A stretch of 64,000 bases of DNA from Minwuia sp048007105. GTDB taxonomy: Bacteria > Pseudomonadota > Alphaproteobacteria > Minwuiales > Minwuiaceae. Below, piece by piece: positions 63,347 through 64,000 of this stretch. The DNA is taken from positions 2,418,001 to 2,482,000 of the forward strand of contig NZ_CP180352.1 of the NCBI RefSeq assembly GCF_048007105.1, written 5' to 3'. Under the pieces are notes generated by a model, which saw only the letters and a list, made by a program, of their open reading frames with translations, did not search any database and was not told where the DNA came from. Both the position numbers and the translations under genes were made by a program. Within the stretch, counting starts at the first letter, position 1; each line of letters starts with the position of its first letter.

Positions 63347-64000
63347 TCACGCTGGATGCCGGGCCAGCATCTGGCGGGCGATGATGATGCGTTGCATCTC
63401 GTTGGTGCCTTCGCCGATGCACATCAGCGGCGCGTCGCGAAAATAGCGCTCGACGGGAAACTCTGCCGAGTAGCCGTAGGCGCCGTGGATGCGCATGCAT
63501 TCGGTCGCGTTCTCCAGCGCGGTCTCGGAAGCGAAAAGCTTGGCCATGCCGGCTTCCATGTCGCAGCGCTCGCCGCGGTCATAGGCCTGGGCGGCGTCCA
63601 GCATCAGCAGTTCGGCGGCCCGGCGCTTGGTCGCCATCTCGCCGAGCTTCAGCTGTATGGCCTGGTGCTGGCCGATGGGCTTGCCCATGGTCTCGCGGAT
63701 CTGGGCGTATTCGACCGCCTTCATCAGCGCCGCCGTGGCAACGCCGACGCCGCGCGCTGCGATGTTGATGCGGCCGAGTTCCAGCCCGCCGACGGTCTGC
63801 TGAAAACCCTTGCCCTCGACGCCGCCGATCAGGTTGGCGGCGGGCAGGCGGTAGTCCTCGAAGATCAGCTCCGCCGAATCGATGCCCTTGTAGCCGAGCT
63901 TCTTCAGCTTCCGGCCCGTGGTGAAGCCCGGACCCTTCTCGGCGACGAACAGGCTCATCCCCTTGTGGCGGGGTTCGATCTCGGTGTCGGTCTTCACCAG
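63347..64000 (-). CDS. Acyl-CoA dehydrogenase, C-terminal part (partial)
   Basis: The gene begins beyond the window edge; about 217 residues are present. The middle beta-domain end (KLKKLGYKGIDSAELIFEDYRLP) and the C-terminal helical domain are visible, with the catalytic-Glu and signature segment GEGTNEMQRIIIARQML at the end. FAD enzyme giving electrons to ETF, whose alpha subunit gene ends at the other edge of the window. Confidence 0.92.
   Translation of the reverse strand: MVKTDTEIEPRHKGMSLFVAEKGPGFTTGRKLKKLGYKGIDSAELIFEDYRLPAANLIGGVEGKGFQQTVGGLELGRINIAARGVGVATAALMKAVEYAQIRETMGKPIGQHQAIQLKLGEMATKRRAAELLMLDAAQAYDRGERCDMEAGMAKLFASETALENATECMRIHGAYGYSAEFPVERYFRDAPLMCIGEGTNEMQRIIIARQMLARHPA

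Overview
This 64 kb window is high-GC, densely packed bacterial chromosome that looks like an alphaproteobacterium, most likely a member of Rhodospirillales in the broad sense (inference). The supporting signs are the gene order pyrF-trpF-trpB-trpA-accD-folC, hopanoid genes (hpnG, hpnH, hpnN, hpnM), a TAXI-type TRAP transporter, class II DAHP synthase, a DUF2852 protein, and two-hairpin intergenic repeats containing GGACTTGATCC-like loops. No phage, transposase, rRNA or CRISPR array was seen.

Layout. 1-4 kb: the end of etfA, 3-hydroxyacyl-CoA dehydrogenase, a frameshifted GH3-family gene and a divergent ABC-type binding protein. 4-8.3 kb: a TRAP-TAXI importer translationally coupled to a betaine-type binding protein. 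8.5-12.7 kb: a ThDP enzyme, a UMF1 exporter and a diiron ferritin-like protein, the last two divergent around a strong palindromic operator. 12.8-18.5 kb: pyrF-trpFBA-accD-folC. 18.6-23.5 kb: uvrB, an SRPBCC protein, intergenic hairpin repeats, and a Bcr/CflA-type exporter preceded by a leader peptide and attenuator. 23.4-32 kb: GST, quinone oxidoreductase, purK/purE, GGDEF, OmpA-like, GNAT, nicotinate phosphoribosyltransferase and DAHP synthase. 32-39.7 kb: a receiver-kinase, a DMT exporter and the hopanoid genes. 39.7-41.3 kb: a BASS-family permease and an SDR. 41.4-59.5 kb: sixteen same-strand genes with almost no gaps, covering PhyH, a TylF-type methyltransferase, three glycosyltransferases, a phosphatase, a complete oligopeptide-type ABC importer, an asparagine-synthase-like amidotransferase, a methyltransferase, a vWA protein, prmA and aminopeptidase P. 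59.7-64 kb: two tRNA-Leu genes, TetR, DUF2852, a DMT exporter, a CoA transferase and the end of an acyl-CoA dehydrogenase.

The most interesting regulatory object is upstream of the exporter at 22255. A 16-codon ORF with a good Shine-Dalgarno site is followed by a three-helix RNA whose closing stem shares bases with an intrinsic terminator, which is the arrangement expected of ribosome-dependent attenuation. The most interesting gene set is the 18 kb array at 41426-59541, which joins glycan-type enzymes to a peptide-type importer and may start from a leaderless promoter.

Five genes (GH3, pyrF, uvrB, GST and an ABC permease) each carry what is best explained as one extra base. Because pyrF and uvrB are normally intact and every event is an insertion, sequencing or assembly error is the leading explanation. 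Function calls are from reading translations and motifs; no database search was possible.
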